Assembly (NCBI GenBank): GCA_001464735.1
Contig: LNDU01000015.1
Coordinates: 1-54,837, forward strand
Length of the DNA: 54,837 bases
DNA from: Nitrospira sp. Ga0074138
GTDB lineage: Bacteria; Nitrospirota; Nitrospiria; Nitrospirales; Nitrospiraceae
Reading direction: 5' to 3'
The notes beneath the pieces are model-generated. The model was not told the DNA's origin. It did not search any database and worked only from the letters and a program-made list of their open reading frames with translations. This document shows, in pieces, positions 36,937-45,007 of the stretch (the stretch's first letter is position 1; each line of letters opens with the position of its first letter). The translations under genes were made by a program, and so were the position numbers.

Positions 36937-37002
36937 CGCAGCGGCCGAGCGTGCCGGCCTTGAAAATCCAGAAGCGCGAAAACCTTCGAAACCCCCGTGA
37001 AC
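36937..37002 (+). repeat. tRNA-Ser-like degenerate repeat, left copy
   Basis: The stretch from 36937 to 36966 reads like the D-arm and anticodon arm of a tRNA-Ser(UGA) (GCGGCCGA, then CTTGAAA as anticodon loop), but the anticodon stem is broken and no T-arm or acceptor pairing follows. A related copy is at 42497-42566: the 30-nt core differs at three positions, and a 22-nt tail (from AACCTTCGAAA at 36981) also matches with about five differences. It lies about 30 bp after serS. It is not a functional tRNA. Confidence 0.6.
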
Positions 37003-37028
37003 ACTGACGAGAACTGCGCATCGAGTAG

Positions 37029-37078
37029 TACCGTCCTCTACCGCCGTTTACCGTCTATTACCGCCATTTACCTGTTCG
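37029..37078 (+). repeat. Five phased 10-bp units (TACCGYCNNT)
   Basis: Starting at 37029, units TACCGTCCTC, TACCGCCGTT, TACCGTCTAT, TACCGCCATT and TACCTGTTCG follow one another without gaps. The first four share TACCGYC; the fifth is degenerate. A 10-bp period puts each unit on the same side of the helix. The array lies about 180 bp upstream of the large lipoprotein gene. It could be a multi-site protein-binding region or a small tandem expansion. Confidence 0.7.
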
Positions 37079-37260
37079 TTGTCCCCTCGAATTTCCCCTC
37101 GCCCCGCCCCTTCTGTCCAGGGTGATCTTAACCGCCTCGATTTTAATGGAATACAGGTGTATCTTCAGGCGGTTCAAATGAAATATTTGTAACCCCTCCT
37201 TGACTGAAGAGGATAGGAATTTAGAACGACTTCCCTTGTTAAGACCAAGAGAGCTCCGCG

Positions 37261-39954
37261 ATGCAGAAGTTAAATTCTTTGTGGCGTTTGCCACTCGCAC
37301 TCAGTCTATTCGGTTTGATTAGCGGAGTTGGGTGTTCTTCTACACTCTTTAACCAAATCGACTCATTGTCAGGTTCGAGGACCGAAGATCTGCGAGAGTG
37401 GGTCCGTCAGGATTCTTCTAGGGAGAAACTGATCGTCTTTGTGCACGGCTTCAATTCCAGCAAGGGTACTGCGTGGGGAGAATTTCCAGCACTTCTTTTG
37501 AAGGATGACGACTTTAACGAGTTCAACATTCAGTTGTTTGGATATCCCACAGATCTCTGTCGCAATACCGACAGCATCCGAATTCAGGGGGAACTCCTGG
37601 CATCTTTTCTTACGAGCCAGTTTAAAAGTTCCGATCCAAAGTATCGCCAAGTGAACTTGATTGGCCACAGCATGGGTGGCCTGGTGATATTAAATGCTTT
37701 ACTAAAACTTGAACGGGATAATATTCAACTTCTGAGAGATCAGGATGTGAAGGTCCTCACTTTTGGAACCCCTTATTACGGCTTAGAGAACACGAGCCTG
37801 CTACCATGTGGCAACTTGCAGGTCAAAGATATGAGCGTTCTCAATGATGCACTCGGGAACTTAGCGAAGGAGTGGGAGCAACGCTTTAATAGGAACGCAG
37901 CGAGTGATCGTAAAGACACCCCACAGATTCCTCTTTATGCCTTTTACGGGACCAAGGATCGATTTATTAACAAGACAAGTGCTTGTGGCTACGCGGAGCC
38001 TATTTGTGAGTCGGTAGACGGTGATCACTATTCCATCGTGAAACCGAGAGATCGTGATCACCTCGCCTATCAGAAATTACGCAACCTCATCAGGGCAGCG
38101 AAAGTCCCAGCAACTCCCGAGAACAAGATCGGAATTTGGGTTGCACGGTTGACAGGCGATGATGTCACGCACTCAGCTCAGCGCGATCTTGCTCGACGGC
38201 TAGAGGACTACATCCCTAAGGAGGAACCAGAACTGGACGGCGTCGTAGAAGTGCGTGAGCTTCCCGCCGATGTGACAGGCAACACAATAGAAGAAAAGGA
38301 AATTGAGGCGAAACGCCTGGGGGAAATTTATCACGCCTCAATCGTGATCTGGGGGGACGTGACCGGACCTAATTTCCATCCGAGGATCAAACTACTGAAA
38401 CCATCCCACCTGCGAACAAAGACCATCCTATTGCCCGGTGCTGAAATATATCACACGTCCCACCTTAGTACACTGCCGGAAAACGTAACGGCTCCTCCAC
38501 AAAAACTTAAAAGACCATTGCAAATGGCGCGTTTCGTCTTCGCATTGATTTCTCTAAATCAAAGAAACTGGACCACTGCTGCGCACCAATTAGATAAACT
38601 CATGTCAGATGGGTTTGAGGCCGGTGTGAGAACGGCGGATATCCACCTCGCCGCAGGGTTTGCCAACCTCAACACCTATCTGACCTCCGGCTCTATCAAG
38701 TTCCTGGACAACGCCCGTGAAAAATATGAATCGGCACTCGAGAGCTACAAGAAGGACGACGATTTCCATAACTATCTTCTTGCTCAAAATGATCTTGGAG
38801 TCATCTACCTGTCTTATGCGGAACGCGGCTTGGACTCCAAAAGGAACTTCCCGCTTGCCGCGTTGACTCTCAGGGATGTCGCATCTCGGTACACCCAACT
38901 GCAGGACCAGGCCGGCTATACTAGGGCACAGCATAACCTAGGACTCTTATACCTGTTATCCGCAAACCAAGGGATATCGCCCCCGGTTAACCTCAAGAAA
39001 GCATTGGATGCTGCCAATGACGCCGCCATCCAATATAAGGAACAACAGGACTCGGGAGGGTATAGAAAGGTTCAGTTCATTCTAGGAGGCATCTTCAGGC
39101 TACTTGCTGCGCATGGTATAGGGACTAAAGAGAATACCGAGCAGGCTTCAACACCTGCAGAATACCTCAAGAAGTCTGAGGAGGCTCTCCTCAATGTCAC
39201 GAACCAGTATTTTGATCAGAACGACATGAATAACTTCGCGACGGCTCTGAGCAATCTTGGAATTACCTACCAGTCATTCGCGCACCGTCAAATAGAACCA
39301 GGCAGGTACTTAATGAAGGCAGAACGCGCTTTTCTTGACGCCGCCTTTACGTACAAAGAGGAGCATAACTCGGCAGGCTATGCTTCTATTCAGGACAATA
39401 TCGGATATAACTATACGTTGCTCGCGAAACAAAATCTGCAACCAAGGGAAAATCTACAGACAGCCATAGACATCCTCCTCAGAGCCGCGCAATGGCACAA
39501 AGAACAGGAAAACTGGTCCGCATATGCCAGGGCCCAGATGTTTCTTGGATTCACATACGGAACACTCGTGTCCCTTATGATCGAACCCGACACCAATCAT
39601 AAAAATGCCATAGAGGCTTTTGAAGAAGCTGTGCATCGATTCAAAGCGCAGCATAACTGGTCTGGCTATGCTGCTACTCAGGAAGGTCGAGCGGAAATTT
39701 ATCAGAGCCTCGCTTCCCGCAGTGTGATACCCAAGGCAAACCTCCAGAAGTCTGTGGATGCGCTTTGTGAAGCTGCTCGCGTGCATAAAGACCAGGAGGA
39801 TTTGGTGGCATACAACCGGATCCTGAACCAACTTAAATTCATTCTTTGGGAAAACGCTCACCGCAAATCCAATGTGATACCCATGGTGAATCTCCAACGT
39901 CCCATAGAAAGTCTTTGCCATATTGACCTCCAACGCGTGGCATCTCCAGATTGA
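37261..39954 (+). CDS. Lipoprotein with lipase-type alpha/beta-hydrolase domain and TPR-like repeats
   Basis: This 897-residue protein has a lipoprotein signal (LALSLFGLISGVGC, Cys25), then an alpha/beta-hydrolase domain (about 50-280). The oxyanion motif is VHGFNSSKG (61-69) and the nucleophile elbow LIGHSMGG (Ser137); a GTKDRF Asp and a GDHYS His complete a plausible triad. A middle domain (about 295-400) reads KIGIWVARLTGD..HSAQRDLARRLEDYI. From about 430 to the end are some seven TPR-like repeats of roughly 60 residues, marked by A...Y......YA..Q..LG..Y..LA. It should be a surface or periplasmic esterase with a scaffold arm. Codon use looks more AT-rich than in the neighbours, suggesting transfer. 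Confidence 0.85.
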   Translation: MQKLNSLWRLPLALSLFGLISGVGCSSTLFNQIDSLSGSRTEDLREWVRQDSSREKLIVFVHGFNSSKGTAWGEFPALLLKDDDFNEFNIQLFGYPTDLCRNTDSIRIQGELLASFLTSQFKSSDPKYRQVNLIGHSMGGLVILNALLKLERDNIQLLRDQDVKVLTFGTPYYGLENTSLLPCGNLQVKDMSVLNDALGNLAKEWEQRFNRNAASDRKDTPQIPLYAFYGTKDRFINKTSACGYAEPICESVDGDHYSIVKPRDRDHLAYQKLRNLIRAAKVPATPENKIGIWVARLTGDDVTHSAQRDLARRLEDYIPKEEPELDGVVEVRELPADVTGNTIEEKEIEAKRLGEIYHASIVIWGDVTGPNFHPRIKLLKPSHLRTKTILLPGAEIYHTSHLSTLPENVTAPPQKLKRPLQMARFVFALISLNQRNWTTAAHQLDKLMSDGFEAGVRTADIHLAAGFANLNTYLTSGSIKFLDNAREKYESALESYKKDDDFHNYLLAQNDLGVIYLSYAERGLDSKRNFPLAALTLRDVASRYTQLQDQAGYTRAQHNLGLLYLLSANQGISPPVNLKKALDAANDAAIQYKEQQDSGGYRKVQFILGGIFRLLAAHGIGTKENTEQASTPAEYLKKSEEALLNVTNQYFDQNDMNNFATALSNLGITYQSFAHRQIEPGRYLMKAERAFLDAAFTYKEEHNSAGYASIQDNIGYNYTLLAKQNLQPRENLQTAIDILLRAAQWHKEQENWSAYARAQMFLGFTYGTLVSLMIEPDTNHKNAIEAFEEAVHRFKAQHNWSGYAATQEGRAEIYQSLASRSVIPKANLQKSVDALCEAARVHKDQEDLVAYNRILNQLKFILWENAHRKSNVIPMVNLQRPIESLCHIDLQRVASPD

Positions 39955-40243
39955 TGCTGCTTGTGGCCCAGAAAGCTGGGGTCTGATCTTTGTATTGTGC
40001 ATGCGACACAGAATGGCCATCGGGTAATCCGTGTGATTCGAGGATCTGACTCAAATCTCCAACCATGTACGTTGATCGAGCATCGTTCGGTTACTACTCA
40101 GGAGCCTCGCGCTAACAGTCTCGACAATTTCCAGCACCCTCAGCTCTGATTTTTCACACCTTGAATTGGACGCCCAACTCGTGTACAACCCCCCTCCGCG
40201 AAGTCACCCTACGGAAAGAGCACATTACAACAAAGGAGTCGAG
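39955..40243. other. Intergenic region after the lipoprotein gene
   Basis: No gene or strong hairpin is seen in these 289 bp. AAAGGAG at its end belongs to the next small gene. Confidence 0.4.
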
Positions 40244-40435
40244 ATGGGAGCACAGTGGTCCCTGAGTCAAGAAGAAGAAGACCTGCATCGCCAGCGTCTG
40301 TTTCGAAAAGCGAGAAAGGGCGATGAGAAAGCCAAGGCGGAATTACAGGAAATCTATGGCGTGCGACTCTGGTCAGAGAAGGAACGTGCCGCGTTGGTGT
40401 ATGACACTCCCAAACGTGGGAAGCAGAAGGCTTGA
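40244..40435 (+). CDS. Small charged protein (63 aa)
   Basis: The ATG follows AAAGGAG at seven bases, so I prefer it to a start at 40166. The protein is helical and highly charged: LSQEEEDLHRQRLFRKARKGDEKAKAELQEIYGVRLWSE in overlapping short blocks, ending in a basic tail. I know of no function. The strong ribosome site and codon use support a real gene. It might act as a small nucleic-acid or protein-binding factor. Confidence 0.65.
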   Translation: MGAQWSLSQEEEDLHRQRLFRKARKGDEKAKAELQEIYGVRLWSEKERAALVYDTPKRGKQKA

Positions 40436-40496
40436 AAGTAACCAGACATGGATCGGGTAAGAGCCACAAGGAGAGGTTTGGAGACTTTCGGGAACT

Positions 40497-40513
40497 AGGC
40501 GACATTGTCGCCT
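40497..40513. promoter_or_regulatory. 17-bp palindrome
   Basis: AGGCGACA-T-TGTCGCCT is a perfect inverted repeat with 8-bp arms. It is followed by GTCTCCCTT and lies between two small genes, 62 bp after the first. It could be a terminator hairpin for the 63-residue gene or an operator for the membrane protein downstream. Confidence 0.5.
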
Positions 40514-40686
40514 GTCTCCCTTAGAATCGGCACACTCTCCCTCCGGCATAAACTCAGGTACCATTTCCGCTTTGCAGCACCGCTTCAAAAGTGACCGTTA
40601 CTCCCCGCCTCCAACAAGCCTAGCTGCATTTATTCCGAGCGACATCATATCTGCTAGGCCACTGGCGGTCTTGCGTTGGACCGAAG

Positions 40687-41133
40687 ATGGTGACTATGCT
40701 GAACGCAGGTCCTGATATACGCAACACGCACCACAGCAAGTCAGAATGGAGCGAACTCATGGATTCACTGGTCACCGGGACAAAGGTCGTGTATGCCCTA
40801 CACGCATTCAGCCTGCTGACCGGCATCATTGGCACTGCCACAATAGTCGGCGCCTTCCTCACCGGCTGGCCTTCGATCATTGCGGTCATTCTGAACTACA
40901 TCAAGCGGAGCGAGGCTCGCGGCACCTGGCTTGAATCGCACTTTCGCTGGCAGATCCGAACGTTCTGGTTTGGACTGCTCTGGATCTCCCTCTGCGGAGC
41001 CTTCATCATCGCGACATTGGGGATCGGCCTCCTCTTCATGTGGCTCCCAATCGGTCTGGTCGGACTCTGGTTCGTGTATCGCATCATTCGCGGCTGGGTC
41101 ACGCTTAACGATCGACGCCCAATGGACGTGTGA
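40687..41133 (+). CDS. DUF4870-like integral membrane protein
   Basis: This 148-residue protein has three membrane helices (about 30-58, 90-112, 114-134). The motif LNYIKRSEARGTWLESHFRWQIRTFWFGLLW, cut here into LNYIKRSEARGTW and SHFRWQIRTFW, is typical of a small inner-membrane family close to DUF4870. The function is unknown. The ATG at 40687 is used; another ATG at 40759 opens just before the first helix. It sits in the island flanked by the tRNA-Ser-like repeats. Confidence 0.75.
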   Translation: MVTMLNAGPDIRNTHHSKSEWSELMDSLVTGTKVVYALHAFSLLTGIIGTATIVGAFLTGWPSIIAVILNYIKRSEARGTWLESHFRWQIRTFWFGLLWISLCGAFIIATLGIGLLFMWLPIGLVGLWFVYRIIRGWVTLNDRRPMDV

Positions 41134-41167
41134 ACTTGACGGCCTTCATGAGCACACCACTCCCCTC

Positions 41168-41239
41168 CACAATTGGTACGCCTCCACCGAGTCATGGGGT
41201 CTTGTCCCATGTTCGATTTGCACCACCAGGACAAAAATG
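41168..41239 (-). repeat. Degenerate dispersed repeat, copy 1
   Basis: CACAATTGGTAC, GTCCCAT and CACCAGGACAAAAATG match the copy at 42715-42788 in the same order with small gaps. On the minus strand both begin an ATG frame with IFVLV, giving 33- and 37-residue peptides that then diverge. It may be a small duplicated gene or a non-coding repeat. Confidence 0.4.
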
Positions 41240-41499
41240 ACGACCATATAGCTCCCTACTATCATCGAATAGAGTTTCAAAGACTTCTCCGAACCGGAAC
41301 TCAGTCTGTAGCAAGCTGCGGCGATTGCTGATGTACTCAAATCAACTGCATCACGCTTGAGAAGCCAGCAATGGCATCCGCCCCCGTAGCTTTCTCTCGA
41401 TCAGCTTCTGCTGCATTTGGGATAGCCGGGAAAAAGGATGTGTGCTATGGTGCGCTCGACCAGGGGGCGGACGCCTCTCGGTGGAGTCCCTCATTGAGT

Positions 41500-42252
41500 A
41501 TGATGCGCTGGTCCTACCTGCTATCTGGCCTTCTCATCTTTATTGTCACCTGTACCAGCATTTCATTGGCGCAGGCGCAAGCACCATCAGATCATCAGGA
41601 TGTCTCCACTGAAACTGATGGCACCACTGATCATCACGGTCACGCCAGTGGACGCTGGGAAGGATCACCGGAAGGCATTGCCTATTCGGAGTTTAGCCAT
41701 CACTTCACTGGTCTCTGCGACATGCTGTTTGGGTTTGCAGAGTTAGGCCAAGCCCTACAGTATCCCTTGCCATTGTGGACCCGCCTTGCCCTGCCGACTA
41801 TCCTCGGTGTGGTCGGAGTCTACAATATGATCTGGAGTGACCATGACGCCTGGCCGATCGGCTCCCTCAGCTTTGCCGCCACATTTTTCGGCCAGGATCG
41901 GGAAATTATCGAGCACAAGTTCTGTGCAGTTCTTGCCATGGCCATAGCCGTGTGCGAGGCACTCCGACGAACCGGCCGTGTTCGACATCCAGCCTGGGCA
42001 GCTCCATTGGTATTCTTAACCCTGGCCGGAAGCCTCCTGCTCTTCGCCCATTCCCATGCGAACCATCCCGGCGCAGCCAGGATCGACCTTCATCATGCAG
42101 TGTTGGGAACCGTGGGGGTCATTGCGGGCCTGTCCAAAGGCCTGGCCTCCTGGCTACCTGGTGCATCGCCTCAGGTGAGGAAGTGGTTTGAGGTCGGGTG
42201 GGGAGGAGGCGTCGTTCTCTTTGGTCTTCTGCTCGTCCTCTATTCTGAATAG
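41500..42252 (+). CDS. Polytopic membrane protein with His-rich exported segment
   Basis: From the ATG at 41500 this 250-residue protein has a signal-like segment (LLSGLLIFIVTCTSISLAQA), a His-rich stretch (DHHGHAS, SHHF) and about six further helices to the C-terminus (GGVVLFGLLLVLYS). Conserved-looking His residues lie near membrane ends (IIEHKF, FAHSHANHPG, DLHHAVLG), as in metal-handling or haem-binding membrane proteins. I cannot name the family. A longer frame from 41371 adds a polar leader that seems unlikely. GGAG is 12 bases before the start. Confidence 0.7.
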   Translation: MMRWSYLLSGLLIFIVTCTSISLAQAQAPSDHQDVSTETDGTTDHHGHASGRWEGSPEGIAYSEFSHHFTGLCDMLFGFAELGQALQYPLPLWTRLALPTILGVVGVYNMIWSDHDAWPIGSLSFAATFFGQDREIIEHKFCAVLAMAIAVCEALRRTGRVRHPAWAAPLVFLTLAGSLLLFAHSHANHPGAARIDLHHAVLGTVGVIAGLSKGLASWLPGASPQVRKWFEVGWGGGVVLFGLLLVLYSE

Positions 42253-42485
42253 AACGGATGCTGCGGCTCGTGGGTAGTGAGACCTTGTTAGGGAAGGTCT
42301 CAATTGCAAAGGGAGCAGGACACGTCTTCCGGTCTGGTTCCACATCTCAAGCGCTGATGCCAACGTGCTGAAGGTTCCCGAAGAAAAGCGAATGGGTGTT
42401 TACCAAGCCCACCAGAACGCCGTATACTGCGCGATCTCGTAATTGCTTGAAGGAACAGGATGCTCCGCTTCGAGCGGGCTTGGTG

Positions 42486-42566
42486 TGGAGGGGTGACGGA
42501 GCGGCCGAACGTGCCGGTCTTGAAAACAGATTTAGACCCTCAAGAACCTCCGAAAACCGCATAAAC
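42486..42566 (+). repeat. tRNA-Ser-like degenerate repeat, right copy
   Basis: This copy keeps more of a tRNA-Ser: a 5' acceptor strand GGAGGGG with TG at positions 8-9, a D-arm whose AC/GT stem pairs compensate, and CTTGAAA as anticodon loop. The 3' anticodon strand, T-arm and 3' acceptor are lost. It shares core and tail with the left copy after serS (36937). Functional charging is excluded by the missing half. Confidence 0.6.
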
Positions 42567-43224
42567 AAAGGCTTCTGATTGGACAGGATGGGTCATCTGT
42601 GGCTCATCCTGTGTTCATTTCCGCGCCCCAAGTGGACCCCGTTAACGACGTACATTCTTACCTGCTGATCCTACCTTCCCTACCTCTCTTCCTCTAACAC
42701 CGATACCGCTCTCTCACAATTGGCACACCCCCCCCACCGGCATTGGCAATCGGTCCCATTTGGGGTTTGCCCCACCAGGACAAAAATGGCCATAGAACCG
42801 CTTACAAACGGGATTCCCCCAATTTCAACCCACGAACGCGCTACAGACCAGGAGTCCATGCAGACCGGTAGGAGCGGAGAGTCCAGCCCATGTGTCTGTT
42901 CGGGCAGGTCCGCTAAGCCTGGAATACTTGTCCGAGTTTGAACTATTGAGCACTTCTTGGGCTGCCCCGTTAGCTCATCAATACATTTGTGATGTCCTGA
43001 AATGTGGCCATGCGGAAAGTGCGATTTTTTCTCCACCTTGGACAAATCCAGATTTCTCGCCTTCGTTGCAAGGTATGCCCAGATTTCTGGAAGGTCGGCT
43101 TCCGCCGTGTCCGTGAGACGAAGGGTCTGGGTTTGGCTAATAATTTCCTCCCTCGCGGCATAATCTTTCTCGGATCAAAGTCGGTGACGCGCCCAGCGGC
43201 AAGATCCGCCACGAGATACGTCTC
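42567..43224. other. Region without a convincing gene
   Basis: Frames of 70-120 codons occur on both strands, but none has a good ribosome site or recognisable domain. The one minus-strand frame at 42970-43245 is unusually basic. The stretch holds the second copy of the dispersed repeat (42715-42788). The leader side of the S24 regulator gene begins at its right end. Confidence 0.5.
42715..42788 (-). repeat. Degenerate dispersed repeat, copy 2
   Basis: This partner of the repeat at 41168-41239 has CACAATTGGCAC, GTCCCAT and CCACCAGGACAAAAATG in order. The minus-strand peptide it opens (MAIFVLVGQ) is Cys-rich near its end (four Cys in 37 residues). Confidence 0.4.
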
Positions 43225-43264
43225 TTGACAGATCCACGAAAGCATGTGACATTATGTCACATGC
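43225..43264 (+). promoter_or_regulatory. Promoter overlapped by a 23-bp palindromic operator and the start codon
   Basis: A perfect -35 TTGACA (43225-43230) is followed after 19 bases by CATTAT (43250-43255). A palindrome with 10-bp arms, GCATGTGACA and TGTCACATGC around TTA, covers 43242-43264: the -10 element, the predicted transcript start near 43262 and the ATG at 43261. Binding of the regulator encoded here would block its own promoter. No ribosome site precedes the ATG, so a leaderless message is likely. Confidence 0.75.
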
Positions 43265-43803
43265 GGCCTGGATCGTTACGAGAAGTCCGAAAAACCCTTG
43301 GGATGACTCAGGAGACCCTCGCTCAGACACTTCACTGCACCCGCCGATCAATCATCCGCTATGAAGATGGCACTGTTCCGATTCCCTTGACGGTGGAATT
43401 GGCCCTGATGCAACTCAGTTCCTCGCAGATTCAGCTGGCTGGGGTCGTCGCGGCGGGGGCTCCGATTGAACCGATTCCTCAGATGGAACGCGTCGAGGTC
43501 CCGAAAAGCATGGTCGGTCGTGGGGAGACGTTCGCCCTTCGGGTCAAAGGCACATCCATGCAGAATGAAGGTATCTTCTCGGGTGACATTGTCGTAGTTC
43601 AGAAGCAAGCCACTGCGCGGAATGGGCAGACCGTGATCGCCTTGGTGAATGGCGAAGCCACGATCAAGACCTATCACCGCAAGGGCTGCACGGTCGAACT
43701 CCTCCCTGCCAATGACGCCATGCAGCCGATCATCATCAAGCCGTCGGACAGCTTCCAGATCGAAGGGATTGTCGTCGGCGTCATTCGTCATCTCCGAAAA
43801 TAA
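43261..43803 (+). CDS. XRE-family S24 (LexA/CI-like) self-cleaving repressor
   Basis: This 180-residue protein has a Cro/CI-type helix-turn-helix (about 5-55: LREVRKTLGMTQETLAQ, then RRSIIRYEDG) and an S24 peptidase domain. The cleavage site is VAAGAP (Ala65-Gly66), the nucleophile Ser99 in VKGTSMQ and the base Lys136 in ATIKTY. The Ser-Lys spacing of 37 equals that of E. coli LexA. RecA filaments on damaged DNA would trigger its self-cleavage. It is not a canonical LexA, whose DNA-binding domain is a winged helix. It lies 19 bp before imuB and therefore should control the mutagenesis genes. A TTG at 43225 would extend it by 12 residues across the operator. Confidence 0.93.
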   Translation: MRPGSLREVRKTLGMTQETLAQTLHCTRRSIIRYEDGTVPIPLTVELALMQLSSSQIQLAGVVAAGAPIEPIPQMERVEVPKSMVGRGETFALRVKGTSMQNEGIFSGDIVVVQKQATARNGQTVIALVNGEATIKTYHRKGCTVELLPANDAMQPIIIKPSDSFQIEGIVVGVIRHLRK

Positions 43804-43822
43804 GGTCTCGGCTGTTGGCACC

Positions 43823-45007
43823 ATGGACCGCCAGATTATCTGCTTTGGGATTCCTGCCTTTGAAGTTGCTGTCGTGCGGCTGCATGATCCCAGCCTCTCG
43901 ACGCGACCTGTCGCGATCGCTCCATTAAACACCTCCCGCGCGTGCCTGCGTGAAGTCTCATCCGAAGCTGAACAAGCAGGCCTTGCGATCGGAATGTCCG
44001 TTGAGCAAGCACGTCGGGTCTGTCCCTCACTGCACGTCCTGTCTCCGAATCCATCGCGAGTCCGCACGGCGGAGGAAACACTTCTTCAGGTCGTGAGTCG
44101 CTATGCTCCGGTCTGGGAACCGGTTCAGCCTGGCTCCTTCGTGATGGATCTGACCGGGACTGGACGCCTCTTCGGACCAGCATATGACATCGCGGCGAAG
44201 GTCCAGCATGAAGTCCTCGCTCAATATCGACTTGATGGGGTCGCTGGTGTGGGGAGCAACAAGCTGGTGGCTCAGACTGCGGCGACGTTGATTCAGCCAT
44301 CAGAACTGTATGATGTCCGGCCAGGGTCGGAACCGATGTTCATGGCACCGCTGTCGGTGCGCACCCTACCAGGCCTGCAGCGGCCCTGCATGCGGCAAGT
44401 CTTGTCACGGCTCGATGATCTGAACCTCGACCGGCTCGGTGACGTGGCGGAGAGCCCGGTTGATGCGCTGGAAGTCGCATTAGGAGACTACGCCGGGCAG
44501 CTCTCTCGCTGGGCCCAAGGGATTGATTCATTGCCGGTGTTGCCACCGACGAGTCAGCCTCATCTCGAAGAGATGGTCTTATTGGATCCGGATGAGATCG
44601 ATGATCACGTGCTGACTGGCCGATTGCTCGACACGCTGCAACGGCTCTGCCGGACCCTGCGAACTCAACGTCGCGTTTGTGGGAGCCTGTCTCTCACGAT
44701 CCGGTATAACGATCAGCTAGAGGTGACAAAACGAGAACGGCTGACTTCAGAAACCTGCTGGGAATCTGATCCGTCCCCCGTGGTGCGGTCGCTCTTTCAG
44801 AAATGCATGCGTCGGCGCATTCGACTCTGTGCGATGACGCTCAGCATGGCCGGCTTGACTGGATTTGCCGAGCAAGGCGTGCTGTTTGATGCTCGGCCTG
44901 TCGAGGAACAGCGTCGGCAGGAGCGGGCTAAGAAGCTCGCCATCGCGCTCGATCAGCTCTATGCCCGATTCGGTGAGCAGGCCATTCGCTACGGGAGGAG
45001 TGATTGA
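43823..45007 (+). CDS. imuB: ImuB-like Y-family pseudo-polymerase
   Basis: This 394-residue protein has a Y-family fold (thumb GVAGVGSNKLVAQTAA, little finger about 260-370) but lacks the catalytic acids: the first strand reads IICFGIPAF in place of an HxDxD-like motif, and the SIDE motif is PGSF (103-106) before VMDLTG. By family knowledge ImuB recruits DnaE2 to stalled forks by holding the beta clamp; a clamp motif QGVLF is present at 351-355. ATG 43823 opens MDRQIICF. The C-terminal region is shorter than in typical ImuB, ending soon after the little finger. DnaE2 starts one base after its stop. Confidence 0.9.
   Translation: MDRQIICFGIPAFEVAVVRLHDPSLSTRPVAIAPLNTSRACLREVSSEAEQAGLAIGMSVEQARRVCPSLHVLSPNPSRVRTAEETLLQVVSRYAPVWEPVQPGSFVMDLTGTGRLFGPAYDIAAKVQHEVLAQYRLDGVAGVGSNKLVAQTAATLIQPSELYDVRPGSEPMFMAPLSVRTLPGLQRPCMRQVLSRLDDLNLDRLGDVAESPVDALEVALGDYAGQLSRWAQGIDSLPVLPPTSQPHLEEMVLLDPDEIDDHVLTGRLLDTLQRLCRTLRTQRRVCGSLSLTIRYNDQLEVTKRERLTSETCWESDPSPVVRSLFQKCMRRRIRLCAMTLSMAGLTGFAEQGVLFDARPVEEQRRQERAKKLAIALDQLYARFGEQAIRYGRSD

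Noticed and set aside
42486..42566. Functional tRNA-Ser(UGA)
   Set aside because: The 5' half is convincing, but the 3' anticodon strand, T-arm and acceptor strand are missing.
43004..43245. Overlapping frames on both strands before the S24 regulator
   Set aside because: Neither has a ribosome site or a recognised domain, and the minus-strand frame has an abnormal basic composition.
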